Positions 58,539 through 64,000 of a stretch of DNA of 64,000 bases are shown one piece after another. The notes beneath the pieces are model-generated. The model worked only from the letters and a program-made list of their open reading frames with translations. It did not search any database and was not told where the DNA came from. The position numbers and the translations under genes are program-made. This stretch comes from an uncultured Erythrobacter sp. (GTDB lineage: Bacteria; Pseudomonadota; Alphaproteobacteria; Sphingomonadales; Sphingomonadaceae): positions 868,001-932,000 of the forward strand of contig NZ_CANMZM010000001.1 of assembly GCF_947502395.1 (NCBI RefSeq), read 5' to 3'. Every line of letters starts with the position of its first letter. Positions within the stretch are counted from its first letter, which is position 1.

Positions 58539-59551
58539 GTTTTCGCCTGCGCGCCGCGCGCCTTTCCGATCTGGAACATCTGTATGAGATGGCAAAGCTC
58601 ACCGGGGGCGGCTTCACCAATCTGCCTGCCGATCGCAAGGCGCTGACCGCCAAGCTGGAACGCGCGGCTGCTGCGTTTGAGAACACGGGCCATGAGCTTT
58701 GCGATGAGCAATTCGTGCTTGTGCTGGAAGACCCCAAGACTGGCGCTGTGCGCGGCACTTGCCAGTTGATGACAATGGTAGGCCAGCAATGGCCGTTCTA
58801 CTCCTACCGGCTCAACACACTCACCCAATACAGCCAAGAGCTTGACCGTACGGTGCGCACCGAGATGCTCAATCTCGTGACCGATCTGGAAGCATCGAGC
58901 GAGGTTGGTGGACTCTTCCTTCACCCCAATGAGCGCGCTGGCGGGCACGGTCTTTTGCTCGCGCGCAGTCGCTATCTCTTCATCGCCATGCACCGCGAGC
59001 GTTTTGCCGACCGCATTCTGGCTGAGCTGCGCGGCATCATCGATGAGCGCGGCGATAGTCCCTTCTGGGACAATGTCGCGGGGCGTTTCTTCGGAATGAC
59101 CTTCAACGAGGCGGACTATTTCAACGCGATCAATGGTAATCAATTTATCGCCGACCTGATGCCCAAGCACCCCGTCTATGTCGCGATGCTCGACGAAGAT
59201 GCTCGTAAAGTGATCGGCGTGCCCCACCTCTCTGGCAGAGCGGCGATGCGCATGCTTGAGAACGAGGGTTTTGCCTATGAGGGCTATGTCGACATTTTTG
59301 ATGGCGGGCCCAGCATGACCGCGCGCACGGACAACGTCGAAAGCGTCAAGAACAGCGTGAAGGCGAGTGTCACTGCGATGGATATAGAAGAAGGCGAGCG
59401 CGCCATCCTCGCAACTGGCCGGCTATCTGATTTTCGTGCCTGTTATGGCGCACGGATCCTTGATCAAGACGGTGGGATTGCTATCGATTCAGCTGCCGCA
59501 GACGCGCTCGATATCTCAGAGGGTGACACGGTATGGAGTGTTGCCCGCTAA
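58535..59551 (+). CDS. astA: Arginine N-succinyltransferase
   Basis: First step of the AST pathway: succinyl-CoA plus arginine to N2-succinylarginine. The 338-residue GNAT-like protein has RLRAARLSDLEHLYEMAKLTGGGFTNLPADR at its N-terminus, FLHPNERAGGHGLLLARSRYLFIA, and FFGMTFNEADYFNAINGNQFIADLMPKHPVY. It starts at TTG 58535, with GAGGGGG 8 nt ahead and a TTGA overlap with the hydrolase. astB overlaps its stop (TAATG). This is a single-subunit enzyme, as in enterobacteria. Confidence 0.94.
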   Translation: MSFRLRAARLSDLEHLYEMAKLTGGGFTNLPADRKALTAKLERAAAAFENTGHELCDEQFVLVLEDPKTGAVRGTCQLMTMVGQQWPFYSYRLNTLTQYSQELDRTVRTEMLNLVTDLEASSEVGGLFLHPNERAGGHGLLLARSRYLFIAMHRERFADRILAELRGIIDERGDSPFWDNVAGRFFGMTFNEADYFNAINGNQFIADLMPKHPVYVAMLDEDARKVIGVPHLSGRAAMRMLENEGFAYEGYVDIFDGGPSMTARTDNVESVKNSVKASVTAMDIEEGERAILATGRLSDFRACYGARILDQDGGIAIDSAAADALDISEGDTVWSVAR

Positions 59552-60798
59552 TGCTCAAAGAGATCAATTTCGACGGAATCGTTGGCCCCAGCCACAATTA
59601 CGCGGGGTTGAGCCTGGGTAATATTGCGAGTGCGAGCCACAAGGGCGATCCGTCTTACCCACGGGCCGCTGCGCTTCAGGGTCTGGCCAAGATGCGAGGC
59701 AATCTGGCGCGGCTTGGGGTGCAAGGTTTCCTTCTCCCCCTCCCCCGCCCCAATGGCGCATTGCAATCTGCGCTTGCCTATGACGGAAGCGAAGCGGCAG
59801 CCTTGCGTGCAGCACCTTGGTCGGCATCAAGCATGTGGACCGCCAATGCGGCGACTGTCTCGCCAGCGCCGGACACTGCGGACGGAAAATGCCACCTGAC
59901 ACCGGCCAATCTCATCACAATGCTTCACCGCGCGCAAGAATGGCAAGACACCAAAGCTCAACTCGACATCGCGTTTGGCGACAAAGAACACTTTGCCGTG
60001 CACGATGCCGTCCCACCCACCTTTGGCGATGAAGGCGCTGCCAATCACGGACGCTTTTGTGAAGGCCATGGATCTGCGGGTGTCGAGCTCTTCGTCTACG
60101 GCAAGCCTGGCGGTCGTTTCCCCGCCCGCCAGCACGAACAGGCCAGCCGCCTTGTTGCAAGGCTGCACGGCCTCGACACGACCAAATGCGTTTTCATTGA
60201 ACAGAACCCCGCAACCATCGAAGCAGGCGCGTTCCACAATGACGTGGTGAGCGTTGTAAACGAGCGCGTGCTCTTCACCCACCAAGAAGCCTTCACCGAT
60301 CAACAAGGTGCCTATGAGGCAATCCGCACTAAATTCCCCGCGCTCGAAGTGGTCGAGGTGCCCTCATCAGCGGTGAGCATGGCAGAGGCGATCCGGACCT
60401 ATCTGTTCAACGCTCAGCTGGTCACCCTGCCCGATGGGAGCATGAATCTCATCGTCCCCGAGGAATGCCGCGAGAGCCCCACTGTTTGGACCTATTGCGA
60501 AGAGATGATGGCCTCCAACGGCCCCATCCGCGAAGTGGTCCCGGTCGATGTGCGCCAAAGCATGGCCAATGGCGGCGGTCCTGCTTGCCTGCGCCTGCGC
60601 GTAGTGTGCGATCCGGCCACGGTCGATCCGCGCTTCCTGCTCGATGAGACCAAGGCCAACCAAATGGAGCGTGTCATTGCAAAGGCTTGGCCTGAGCAAA
60701 TCGATCCAGCCGATATCGGCAGCGAAGCTCTGGCCAAAAGCGTGATAGCGGCCCGCTTGGCTCTGCTAGAAATGCTGGATCTTCAGAAGCTTGCGTGA
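59551..60798 (+). CDS. astB: N-succinylarginine dihydrolase
   Basis: The second AST step: succinylarginine to succinylornithine, CO2 and two NH3. The 415-residue pentein-fold protein starts MLKEINFDGIVGPSHNYAGLS at ATG 59551, which overlaps the astA stop (TAATG). It has SSMWTANAATVSP with the substrate-binding region, a catalytic His in GAFHNDVVSVVNERVLFTH and a Cys in ANGGGPACLRLRVV. AstC, AstD and AstE are not in this window. It is last in the operon. Confidence 0.95.
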   Translation: MLKEINFDGIVGPSHNYAGLSLGNIASASHKGDPSYPRAAALQGLAKMRGNLARLGVQGFLLPLPRPNGALQSALAYDGSEAAALRAAPWSASSMWTANAATVSPAPDTADGKCHLTPANLITMLHRAQEWQDTKAQLDIAFGDKEHFAVHDAVPPTFGDEGAANHGRFCEGHGSAGVELFVYGKPGGRFPARQHEQASRLVARLHGLDTTKCVFIEQNPATIEAGAFHNDVVSVVNERVLFTHQEAFTDQQGAYEAIRTKFPALEVVEVPSSAVSMAEAIRTYLFNAQLVTLPDGSMNLIVPEECRESPTVWTYCEEMMASNGPIREVVPVDVRQSMANGGGPACLRLRVVCDPATVDPRFLLDETKANQMERVIAKAWPEQIDPADIGSEALAKSVIAARLALLEMLDLQKLA

Positions 60799-60938
60799 GG
60801 CTTGAACAGGTCAAGGTTAACGCGTTTGCAACCGAGAGTCGGTCGGGTTTACACTTATCTTCCCGTTAACCCTTAAGAGCCGCAGTAATCCGTTCTTGGC
60901 ACGCGGCTTGCTCTAGGAAAAACGAGCAAGGAGTAAGA

Positions 60939-61229
60939 ATGCTGCGCAAGATTGGGCGTCTTTTCGTGATCAAGAACCGCTTTGAAGCGTTCGCGATTAT
61001 CTATGCCTTGGCGCTCGGTGCAACCAATCGCGGGCTTGTCTACCTTGAGACCTTCCCACCCTATTGGGGCGAGGCACTGTTTCTGGCAGCTTGCGTTGCA
61101 GTGCTGATGGGTGGCGCGGCGATCTTGGACTCATTGAAGGCGAAGAAAGAGCTGGAAGAGTTAAAGGCGGAGTTGGCTGACGCTCAAAAAGCCGGAGCGC
61201 AGCCCAAACCGCGCCCTGACCATTCATAA
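60939..61229 (+). CDS. Small membrane protein with C-terminal coiled coil
   Basis: A 96-residue protein with two membrane helices (about 15-32 and 44-64) and a charged C-terminal helix (LKAKKELEELKAELADAQKAGAQPKPRPDHS). It has no recognised family. AAGGAG is 7 nt before the ATG. The upstream 140 nt hold two TTAAC stretches (GGTTAAC, CGTTAACCC) but no clear promoter or regulator site. It converges directly on the GNAT gene. Confidence 0.6.
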   Translation: MLRKIGRLFVIKNRFEAFAIIYALALGATNRGLVYLETFPPYWGEALFLAACVAVLMGGAAILDSLKAKKELEELKAELADAQKAGAQPKPRPDHS

Positions 61230-61745
61230 TCACAGCTCCTTGCGGAAGATGACCTTGTCGTCACCTCGGCCGTAGTATTCTCGGATGCGTGCTTCTCGCT
61301 CGTATCCAAGCATGTCATAAAAGCCTCTGGTCCGCTTGAAATCGGGCATGCCCGAGGTTTCGACCAGCAGGACGCGCACGCCCTCGTTAGCCAGTTCCCG
61401 TTCTACGAAGCGCATCAATTGTTCGCCGATACCACGACCATGTTCGGCCGGGTCGATTGCAATCATAAGAACGTTCCAAGTGCCGTCCGTAAGAGGCTCA
61501 GGCACGTAGTACGCTGCGGCATTGACCGTGCCGTCGTCGAATACGATCCAGCGATGTGAATCAGCTTCTCCGGCGAAATGCCCCGAAGTCATCTCAGGCA
61601 GCATTTCGGAAGGAAACATCTCATTGACGTCGACAAGAAAAGCGACGCGTTCGAGATCGGCCCGCTTTAGCGGGCGAATTGGATTGTTTTGCAATGTTTG
61701 AGCTTTCTTTGAATCGGATATGCAAAATGCCGCTAAGAGACACAT
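61230..61745 (-). CDS. GNAT-family N-acetyltransferase
   Basis: A 171-residue acetyltransferase. The acetyl-CoA-binding motif A is VLMIAIDPAEHGRGIGEQLMRFVERELA (Q/RxxGxG/A as HGRGIG). TSGMPDFKRTRGFYDMLGYEREARIREYY is the C-terminal substrate side. The ATG at 61745 may be too early: the first 20 residues (MCLLAAFCISDSKKAQTL) are not typical, and TTG near QNNPIRPL is an alternative. It ends one base from the end of the small membrane protein gene. Substrate unknown. Confidence 0.8.
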   Translation of the reverse strand: MCLLAAFCISDSKKAQTLQNNPIRPLKRADLERVAFLVDVNEMFPSEMLPEMTSGHFAGEADSHRWIVFDDGTVNAAAYYVPEPLTDGTWNVLMIAIDPAEHGRGIGEQLMRFVERELANEGVRVLLVETSGMPDFKRTRGFYDMLGYEREARIREYYGRGDDKVIFRKEL

Positions 61746-61937
61746 CTCTCGCGGCGCAGAATCTCATGCTGACCTCATGTAGGATCAGCGTCAGCTAGCA
61801 ATCGTGTTCAAAAAATCTCCGTATCAAGGTGGGGGGTTCTGTTGCTAGGCCCCCCCGGGCCCCCGGAATCCGCTTCTGTTGCCCGGTGGGCCCAACCGCG
61901 CATAGGCTTTGTAAATTCAGGCCGTTAGGCCGTCACA

Positions 61938-61973
61938 TTACGCAGCGATTGCGAGTGCTTCGTTATCGTTTGC
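61938..61973 (-). other. tmRNA tag reading frame
   Basis: Eleven codons GCA AAC GAT AAC GAA GCA and onward give the proteolysis tag ANDNEALAIAA, followed by TAA. The hydrophobic Ala-Ala end is the ClpXP degron typical of ssrA tags, and the AND start is usual in Alphaproteobacteria. Confidence 0.93.
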
Positions 61974-62058
61974 ACTTATAAAGATGAACAGTTTTACGGG
62001 GTTTTCAGCCCGGGCAAAAACTACGCTTTTCAGTCCACGTCGATCCTAGTTCGGCCCC

Positions 62059-62107
62059 ATCATAAGCCCTCGAAAAGAGCCAAAAACCTCGCAAATACCG
62101 AGGGTTA
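62059..62107 (-). other. Excised spacer between tmRNA pieces
   Basis: This stretch lies between the acceptor CCA (62108) and the coding-piece 5' end (62058). It can form a CCTCG...CGAGG hairpin and must be removed when the precursor is cut into two RNAs. The boundaries follow from the acceptor-stem pairing. Confidence 0.75.
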
Positions 62108-62180
62108 TGGTGGAGCCGCCGGGTACTGCCCCCGGGTCCGTTGTACCTATTGCACGCAGCAATTTATCGCCATAGCCCGC

Positions 62181-62214
62181 AAAAAACGGGCAGAACCTAT
62201 ATAGGCTCTGCCCG
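62181..62214 (-). terminator. Rho-independent terminator of mscL
   Basis: On the minus strand CGGGCAGAGCCTATATAGG and its complement form a 28-nt near-perfect palindrome (62187-62214), followed directly by TTTTTTG, 50 nt after the mscL stop. Its loop-side TATATA also fits the -10 of the ssrA promoter. Confidence 0.8.
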
Positions 62215-62225
62215 CTTAATGTGAA
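62198..62225 (-). promoter_or_regulatory. Candidate ssrA promoter inside the mscL terminator
   Basis: On the minus strand TTCACA (62225-62220) is followed after 16 nt by TATATA (62203-62198). Transcription would start near 62190, just ahead of the tmRNA acceptor piece. No other promoter-like pair is seen between mscL and the acceptor. Position and spacing support it; sequence match to TTGACA is only moderate. Confidence 0.4.
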
Positions 62226-62263
62226 GTGTATGTACGAGAGCTGCGCCTGAATGCGCTCTCGCC

Positions 62264-62701
62264 CTACTTCTTCAACGAGTCTCTGATCTCGATCAGAAGA
62301 TCGATTTCGCTTGGACCGGCCGGCTCTTCAGCCGCCGCTTCCTCTTTCTTTTCGGTCGCTTCCTTCACCTTGTTGGCATAGCGCACCAGCAGGAAGATGA
62401 TGAAAGCCAGGATGATAAAGTTGATGATCGTGGTGATCAGCGCGCCGTAACCGATCATCGCGGCACCAGCCTCTTTCAGAGCGGCGTAGTCTGTCATCGA
62501 TCCTTCATAGCCTTCGGGAGCGGAAAGCAGGATAAACTGCGAAGAGAAATCCGCACCGCCAAACAAGTATCCAACGATTGGCATAATCACATCGCCAGTA
62601 AGCGAGGCGACGATCGTGCCAAACGCGCCTGCGATAATAACCGCAACCGCCAACTCCATAACATTGCCCTTGGCGATGAATTCCTTGAACTCGTTAAGCA
62701 T
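62264..62701 (-). CDS. mscL: Large-conductance mechanosensitive channel
   Basis: An osmotic safety valve in the inner membrane. The 145-residue protein has the N-terminal amphipathic helix MLNEFKEFIAKGN and TM1 VMELAVAVIIAGAFGTIVASLTGDVIMPIVG. A periplasmic loop follows, then TM2 GYGALITTIINFIILAFIIFLLVRYANK, an acidic linker (EKKEEAAAEEPAG) and the C-terminal helix EIDLLIEIRDSLKK. ATG 62701 has GGGGA close upstream; a TTG at 62713 is an alternative. It is followed by its terminator and then ssrA. Confidence 0.97.
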   Translation of the reverse strand: MLNEFKEFIAKGNVMELAVAVIIAGAFGTIVASLTGDVIMPIVGYLFGGADFSSQFILLSAPEGYEGSMTDYAALKEAGAAMIGYGALITTIINFIILAFIIFLLVRYANKVKEATEKKEEAAAEEPAGPSEIDLLIEIRDSLKK

Positions 62702-62788
62702 TGTGATCCCCAATCTTTATCTTTCTTGGAGGCTCTCTTGCAGGTAATTTACTGGATGCCAAGCGCAGGTTACAACACTTTGCACGGC

Positions 62789-62817
62789 TTGAATCAGGTA
62801 CTTCGGTGCCCTATATC
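62789..62817 (+). promoter_or_regulatory. Candidate sigma-70-type promoter of lemA
   Basis: TTGAAT (62789-62794) and TATATC (62812-62817) are 17 nt apart, upstream of lemA in the 183-nt gap after the mscL start. Each hexamer matches its consensus at most positions. It would serve the lemA-TPM operon. Confidence 0.45.
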
Positions 62818-62884
62818 AGCAATACACGTGAGTTTCGCTGCGAGATGCCTAGGCGCACTTGATGCAGCACAAAGGAGGGATTTC

Positions 62885-63487
62885 ATGAATTTTCGCAATT
62901 TCGGGCGCGGCATTGTCGTCGCTGCCGTTTCATTGACGCTGGCCGCTTGCGGGATCAACTCAGTCCCGGCCGCTGAGGAAGAGGCAAAGGCCAAATGGGC
63001 CGATGTCGAAGCGCAGTTCCAGCGCCGTGCAAACCTCATCCCAAACCTTGCCGAAGTTGCTCAGGGTGCAGCAGAGAATGAACAGGCCATCCTTTTGGGT
63101 GTGACCGAAGCACGCGCCAAAGCAACCAGTGTCCAGATTTCTGCTGATGACCTTGGCGACGCGGCCAAGATGGAAGAGTTTGCCGCTGCGCAAGGCCAAT
63201 TGGGACAAGGCATCGGCCGTCTGCTTGCAAGCTTTGAAGCCTACCCTCAGATCCAGTCGAACCAGAACTTTCTCGCGCTGCAAAGCCAGTTGGAAGGCAC
63301 GGAAAACCGCATCGCGGTGGCGCTGCGTGATTATAACGAAGCGGTGCGCAAGTATAACACCACGATCCGCACCTTCCCCGATACGATCGGTGCAAACATC
63401 ATCCACGGCGCGGAGCCTCTGGCACCGTACAGCGCAGTGACCGAGGGCGCAGAAGAAGCTCCTTCGCTTGATCTGACGTCGGACTAA
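62885..63487 (+). CDS. LemA family lipoprotein
   Basis: A 200-residue LemA-fold protein with a lipoprotein signal (VVAAVSLTLAACG). The helical body includes AQFQRRANLIPNLAEVAQGAAENEQAIL and SNQNFLALQSQLEGTENRIAVALRDYNEAVRKYNTTIRTFPD, the family signature. AAGGAGG lies before ATG 62885; the frame is open to 62726 without a domain. The next gene encodes a TPM-domain protein, a common neighbour of LemA. The function is poorly known; a role in envelope stress or membrane organisation is suggested for such pairs. Confidence 0.9.
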   Translation: MNFRNFGRGIVVAAVSLTLAACGINSVPAAEEEAKAKWADVEAQFQRRANLIPNLAEVAQGAAENEQAILLGVTEARAKATSVQISADDLGDAAKMEEFAAAQGQLGQGIGRLLASFEAYPQIQSNQNFLALQSQLEGTENRIAVALRDYNEAVRKYNTTIRTFPDTIGANIIHGAEPLAPYSAVTEGAEEAPSLDLTSD

Positions 63488-63489
63488 GT

Positions 63490-64000
63490 TTGAGCAAAAG
63501 CGTTCTTTTGACCGGTTTGGCGGCGCTCCTCCTTTCGGGGTGCGCCGCCGAAACTTCTGCTGATATCAGTGCTGATACTGCAAACTCTGGCTCTCCGGCA
63601 TTCAAACTGTCGGGGCGCGTGGTCGATACAGCTGACATCATCAGCGAACCTGTAGAACGCGAATTGACTGAGGCTCTTGCAGCGTTTGAGAACGAGATTG
63701 GACCTCAGTTGGTGGTCGCCACCACTCCCTCGCTCGATGGATATGACATTTCCACTTACTCGTTCGACCTAGCAAACGCATGGGGCCTCGGCAGTGCAGA
63801 ACGCAATGACGGCTTACTGGTATTAGTCGCCCCCAACGAACGCCAAGTACGCATAGAAGTCGGCCTTGGCCTCGAAACGAGTGTAAAAGACGAAGAGGCC
63901 TCCCGGATAATCCAAGAGGACATGTTGCCTCACTTTCGCAATGGCAATTACGAGAGCGGAATAGTGGCCGGGGTCGATAGCCTGATTGACGAAGCGACAA
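63490..64000 (+). CDS. TPM-domain (YgcG-like) lipoprotein, partial at the window end
   Basis: A frame open from TTG 63490 to the right edge, 170 codons seen and not ended. It starts with a lipoprotein signal (MSKSVLLTGLAALLLSGCAAE). The TPM-phosphatase domain follows: GRVVDTADIISEPVERELTEALAAFENEIGPQLVVATTPS, then GSAERNDGLLVLVAPNERQVRIEVGLGLE and DMLPHFRNGNYESGIVAGVDSLI. It begins 2 nt after the lemA stop. The TM and Gly-rich tail expected of YgcG proteins would be beyond the window. The TTG start is inferred from the signal peptide and the coupling. Confidence 0.85.
   Translation, partial: MSKSVLLTGLAALLLSGCAAETSADISADTANSGSPAFKLSGRVVDTADIISEPVERELTEALAAFENEIGPQLVVATTPSLDGYDISTYSFDLANAWGLGSAERNDGLLVLVAPNERQVRIEVGLGLETSVKDEEASRIIQEDMLPHFRNGNYESGIVAGVDSLIDEAT

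Larger units (their letters stand above)
61829..62180 (-). ncRNA. ssrA: Circularly permuted two-piece tmRNA gene
   Basis: It rescues stalled ribosomes by adding a degradation tag. On the minus strand the acceptor piece comes first and ends CTCCACCA at 62108. A 49-nt spacer with a CCTCG/CGAGG hairpin follows (62107-62059). The coding piece then begins GGGGCCGAACTAGGATCGAC at 62058. GGGGCCG and CGGCTCC pair as a 7-bp acceptor stem with a G3-U70 wobble, the alanine identity element. The tag frame (61973-61938) encodes ANDNEALAIAA then TAA. Hairpins with GCAACAGAA loops close the coding piece. The outer ends are approximate. It fills most of the 518-nt gap between the GNAT gene and mscL. Confidence 0.93.

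Noticed and set aside
61801..61860. GC hairpin GGGGGG...CCCCCC as a separate terminator
   Set aside because: It is better explained as part of the folded 3' end of the tmRNA coding piece; the nearest T-run is 17 nt away.

Overview
The window looks like a stretch of chromosome from an aerobic alphaproteobacterium of the order Sphingomonadales, most likely an Erythrobacter-like marine genus. This is inferred from several signals. There is a circularly permuted two-piece tmRNA gene. An F1 ATP synthase operon (atpH-A-G-D-C) carries no F0 genes. HdaA, DUF1153 and DUF2794 genes are present, as is the CobT subunit of aerobic cobaltochelatase. Two intergenic palindromic repeats are of the kind common in this group. 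The DNA is GC-rich, gene-dense and mostly housekeeping. I saw no prophage, transposase, CRISPR array, rRNA or tRNA.

Layout. 0-4.7 kb: a small unknown gene, then a leftward group of aldehyde dehydrogenase, acetolactate-synthase-like TPP enzyme and D-2-hydroxyacid dehydrogenase, ending at a compound palindromic repeat. 4.7-7.5 kb: cysS, an AhpD-like protein and a nitroreductase. 7.6-9.0 kb: a membrane-anchored TIR protein and a barstar-like protein coupled to cobT. 9-14.6 kb: cobT, transaldolase, a DUF4197 protein and priA. 14.6-24.9 kb: a Fe-S photolyase, SnoaL-like and siderophore-interacting proteins, GST, SDR, thioesterase, a PEP mutase-family enzyme coupled to Ada, a membrane serine protease and a TauD dioxygenase.

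25-30.2 kb holds the F1 operon. It has three oddities: a possible leader peptide before atpH, a palindromic repeat between atpA and atpG, and a 59-residue cysteine protein between atpD and a short atpC. 30.2-34 kb: an Rrf2 regulator divergent from a histidine-rich membrane protein over tandem operators, an S9 peptidase and a SciP-like DUF1153 protein. 34-45 kb: SOUL, HNH, VOC, glmU, gph, SDR, DUF2794, cysE, hdaA and the purM-purN-sulfotransferase operon, where PurN is fused to an MmcQ/YjbR domain.

45-55 kb: ndk, a lipoprotein, holC, a DUF2256 mini-gene and pepA. Divergent from pepA runs the envelope/translation operon lptD-surA-pdxA-rsmA. 55-61 kb: malate synthase G and a coupled M20 hydrolase-astA-astB arginine succinyltransferase operon. 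61-64 kb: a small membrane protein, a GNAT protein, ssrA, mscL, and lemA followed by a TPM-domain lipoprotein that runs off the end.

Many start codons were moved downstream of the longest open frame on the basis of ribosome binding sites, stop-start overlaps or signal peptides. No single region is clearly a new defence or metabolic system. The best candidates for a second look are the Rrf2/membrane-haem-like pair with its tandem operators, the insertions in the ATP synthase operon, the TIR-polyproline-membrane protein, and the tmRNA promoter that appears to lie inside the mscL terminator.
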